From NCBI GenBank assembly GCA_913056375.1, contig CAJXNF010000247.1:1-5050 (forward strand): DNA of 5,050 nt, read 5' to 3'. Positions within the stretch are counted from its first letter, which is position 1. Each line of letters opens with the position of its first letter. Below are positions 3,295 to 5,050 of the stretch, piece by piece. A program made the position numbers and the translations under genes. The notes below the pieces were generated by a model. The model made no database searches and was not told where the DNA came from. It was given only the letters and a program-made list of their open reading frames with translations. This stretch comes from an uncultured Pseudomonadota bacterium. Lineage in GTDB: Bacteria > SAR324 > NAC60-12.

Positions 3295-4917
3295 ATGTCA
3301 TCTGGGCACGATCACTCTTCAACGACATCTAGCACCTCAGTTGAAATCTCCTCAAATTCCACCGATGCAGAGCTAATCAAAAATGGGACTAAATGGTCAA
3401 AGAATAATTTTAAGAAATACCTCAATCAGATTTCAGCTAGAGAGGAAGGTCATGTCGTTGATTACATCGTCAGGAAGGATGACGACGATCCCTCTATCGT
3501 TGATGCACATGAAATTACCGCAGGTCCAAATGGGTTAATCTATTTTTCACAGCAGTTACACAATCGTATTGGCTACATTAATACTGCTGGAAAAGTCAGA
3601 TTCTTGGACATGCCTGATGGATCTGGCCCTCATGGCATTGAATTTGACAAGAATGGACGTCTTTTTATTACCTTAGAATTTCAGGACAAGCTCGCTGAAA
3701 TCGACCCAATTGATGGAACGATTCTACAAGAATTCGACATAGCGTTTGATGACCGAAGTGTTGAAGGAGTGGTAGGACCGCATGGTTTAGATGTTGATGA
3801 CAAGGGGCGTTTATGGTACGCAGGCAAATCATCTGATACTCTTGGTTATTACGATATAACGAACAATGAGCATAAGAGTTTTTCTCTCGAGACGAGATCG
3901 AATTTTGCACCAAACTTCACTAATGGTATAGATTTTGCCGGGGGAGCTGCTGGCCCAATTTACATAAAATTAGACAAATCCGGAACACCCTGGTTTGTCA
4001 ATCTTGGCACAAATGAAATAGGCAAGATAGATGACGACGAAAATATTGAGCTTTACGAGATTACAGGTTTTAACATGAACAACAATAGCCGTCCGATCAA
4101 TATTTTTGAGGGTCCTAACGGTTTTATTTGGACAACTGTCGAAGGTGATAATTCAACTGATTCATCAGAAAACCCAGTACGCGAGGGAGGAATCGCTCAG
4201 TTTGACCCAGTTACCGAGAAATTTATAAATAGCTATACTGAAACACGTGATAAAGGTGCCGGTGGATCCATCGGGCATACACCTGATTCAGTTTGGTTTC
4301 AATATCAGGATAAAGCTCTTGTAGAACTAAATGTAGACGAAGAAGGGCGTCGTTTTCAAACCACCTATGACCTGCCAGACATTGGCACAAGAGTTATGCA
4401 CCGCATTACGAAGGGTCCAGATGGGAACATGTGGTTTACAAGTTTAAAGCAAGACGCTGTAGGAGTCCTGTCAACCAAAACCCAGGGAATACCGGTCTTT
4501 AGTTTTCATGATCAAAAGAAAGATCAACAATATCTTTCTGCCCTCCCCGACGAGCTTACAAAGCTTCAATCCAAGCCTCAGCGATATAGAGATCAAGAGG
4601 CCTTGTTTCTAAGCAGTACTAAAAATGAGCAATCCAAGGCAACCAAGAGATTTACCGATGAAGTAACTGGAGCAACGATATGGACAATCGATTCAGAGAA
4701 GATCTCCGCAATGAAGGAATCTGATAATTTCACCTTCGAAGGTCGAGATTTTAGAGTGTATCCCGAAGCAAACTCAGTTGATGGGCTTGTTCCGGTCTTT
4801 GAAGGACTTGATACAGAGTCAGGTTTACGAACTTACTCGACTGATGAATCCGCCCTGGCCGATTCAGGCTTGACTGATCCGACAATCGTTTGGTACGCAA
4901 AACCTATGACTCTATAG
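3295..4917 (+). CDS. Vgb-like beta-propeller protein with three C-terminal DUF5648-like repeats
   Basis: A 540-residue protein. Residues 1-30 are a Ser/Thr-rich leader with H-D-H near the start and no Sec signal. Residues about 55-395 form a beta-propeller of the streptogramin lyase (Vgb)/NHL-like type. Blade motifs include A-G-P-N-G-L-I-Y-F at 76-84, G-P-H-G-I at 111-115, G-P-H-G-L at 161-165, E-G-P-N-G-F-I-W at 272-279 and K-G-P-D-G-N-M-W-F-T at 373-382, with I-G-Y-I and I-G-K-I strands between them. Residues about 399-537 contain three divergent repeats of roughly 45 residues (399-441, 449-491, 499-537) of DUF5648 type. Known Vgb enzymes open streptogramin B antibiotics using a His and a Glu 14 residues apart. 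The equivalent of His is present (His369) but residue 383 is Ser, so lyase activity is unlikely and a binding or surface role is more plausible. The start is firm: a TGA stop lies two codons upstream (3289) and the next Met is residue 106. Confidence 0.93.
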   Translation: MSSGHDHSSTTSSTSVEISSNSTDAELIKNGTKWSKNNFKKYLNQISAREEGHVVDYIVRKDDDDPSIVDAHEITAGPNGLIYFSQQLHNRIGYINTAGKVRFLDMPDGSGPHGIEFDKNGRLFITLEFQDKLAEIDPIDGTILQEFDIAFDDRSVEGVVGPHGLDVDDKGRLWYAGKSSDTLGYYDITNNEHKSFSLETRSNFAPNFTNGIDFAGGAAGPIYIKLDKSGTPWFVNLGTNEIGKIDDDENIELYEITGFNMNNNSRPINIFEGPNGFIWTTVEGDNSTDSSENPVREGGIAQFDPVTEKFINSYTETRDKGAGGSIGHTPDSVWFQYQDKALVELNVDEEGRRFQTTYDLPDIGTRVMHRITKGPDGNMWFTSLKQDAVGVLSTKTQGIPVFSFHDQKKDQQYLSALPDELTKLQSKPQRYRDQEALFLSSTKNEQSKATKRFTDEVTGATIWTIDSEKISAMKESDNFTFEGRDFRVYPEANSVDGLVPVFEGLDTESGLRTYSTDESALADSGLTDPTIVWYAKPMTL

Positions 4918-4986
4918 GTTTTGATTCCAATCAATCGACCATACTTCCGCAGAAGCTCACAGCAATTAACTGATATCCTTTCATCA

Positions 4987-5011
4987 AACCCCATATATAT
5001 AATATGGGGTT
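4987..5011. terminator. Perfect 10-bp hairpin downstream of the propeller gene
   Basis: AACCCCATAT (4987-4996) pairs perfectly with ATATGGGGTT (5002-5011) across a 5-base AT loop. It lies 70 bases after the TAG stop. No T tract follows directly on either strand (the nearest is AATTTTAATT at about 5020), so it is not a classic intrinsic terminator. It may terminate weakly or protect the transcript's 3' end. Confidence 0.4.
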
Positions 5012-5050
5012 AGATGACTAATTTTAATTGCAAAACAAGGCAGAAAATCA

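Noticed and set aside
3668..3913. Minus-strand frame inside the propeller gene
   Set aside because: It is contained entirely in a gene with clear propeller motifs and is a complement shadow.
1..5050. CRISPR array, insertion sequence or integrase
   Set aside because: No regularly spaced direct repeats, no transposase-like frame, no terminal inverted repeats with target duplications and no integrase motifs were found in the window.

Overview
The window looks like part of a bacterial genomic island, most likely from a marine picocyanobacterium of the Synechococcus type. That assignment is an inference. It rests on tRNA ends without an encoded CCA, mostly absent Shine-Dalgarno sequences, a mix of GC-rich and AT-rich segments, many tiny orphan ORFs separated by gene remnants, and a large beta-propeller protein whose C-terminal repeats resemble a type I recall from marine cyanobacteria. 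No integrase, transposase, rRNA or CRISPR array is visible.

Bases 1-1500 are relatively GC-rich and gene-poor. They begin with the 3' part of a tRNA-Pro(UGG) that does not pair correctly on its 5' side, followed by a strong intrinsic terminator. After that come a decayed reading frame with an in-frame stop, a Pho-box-like tandem repeat, a 52-residue helical ORF, a degenerate tRNA-Ser(GGA)-like segment, a 53-residue two-helix membrane ORF and another gene remnant.

Bases 1500-3290 are more AT-rich. They carry three small envelope proteins, all on the + strand: an exported four-cysteine protein (1530-1847), a three-helix membrane protein (1999-2328) and a single-helix anchored protein with two cysteines (2585-2887). 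The gaps between them are 110-260 bases and hold fragments that look coding but lack convincing starts. Two of these gaps share a short peptide (A-I-H-L-P-K) whose codons differ mainly at third positions.

Bases 3295-4917 hold the one large gene. It encodes a 540-residue protein with a Vgb/streptogramin-lyase-like beta-propeller followed by three degenerate ~45-residue repeats resembling DUF5648. Upstream lies a perfect 15-base inverted repeat with a third half-site, which could be an operator. A 10-bp hairpin lies downstream. None of the small proteins is of recognised function. Any functional link between them and the propeller protein rests only on shared strand, base composition and predicted envelope location.
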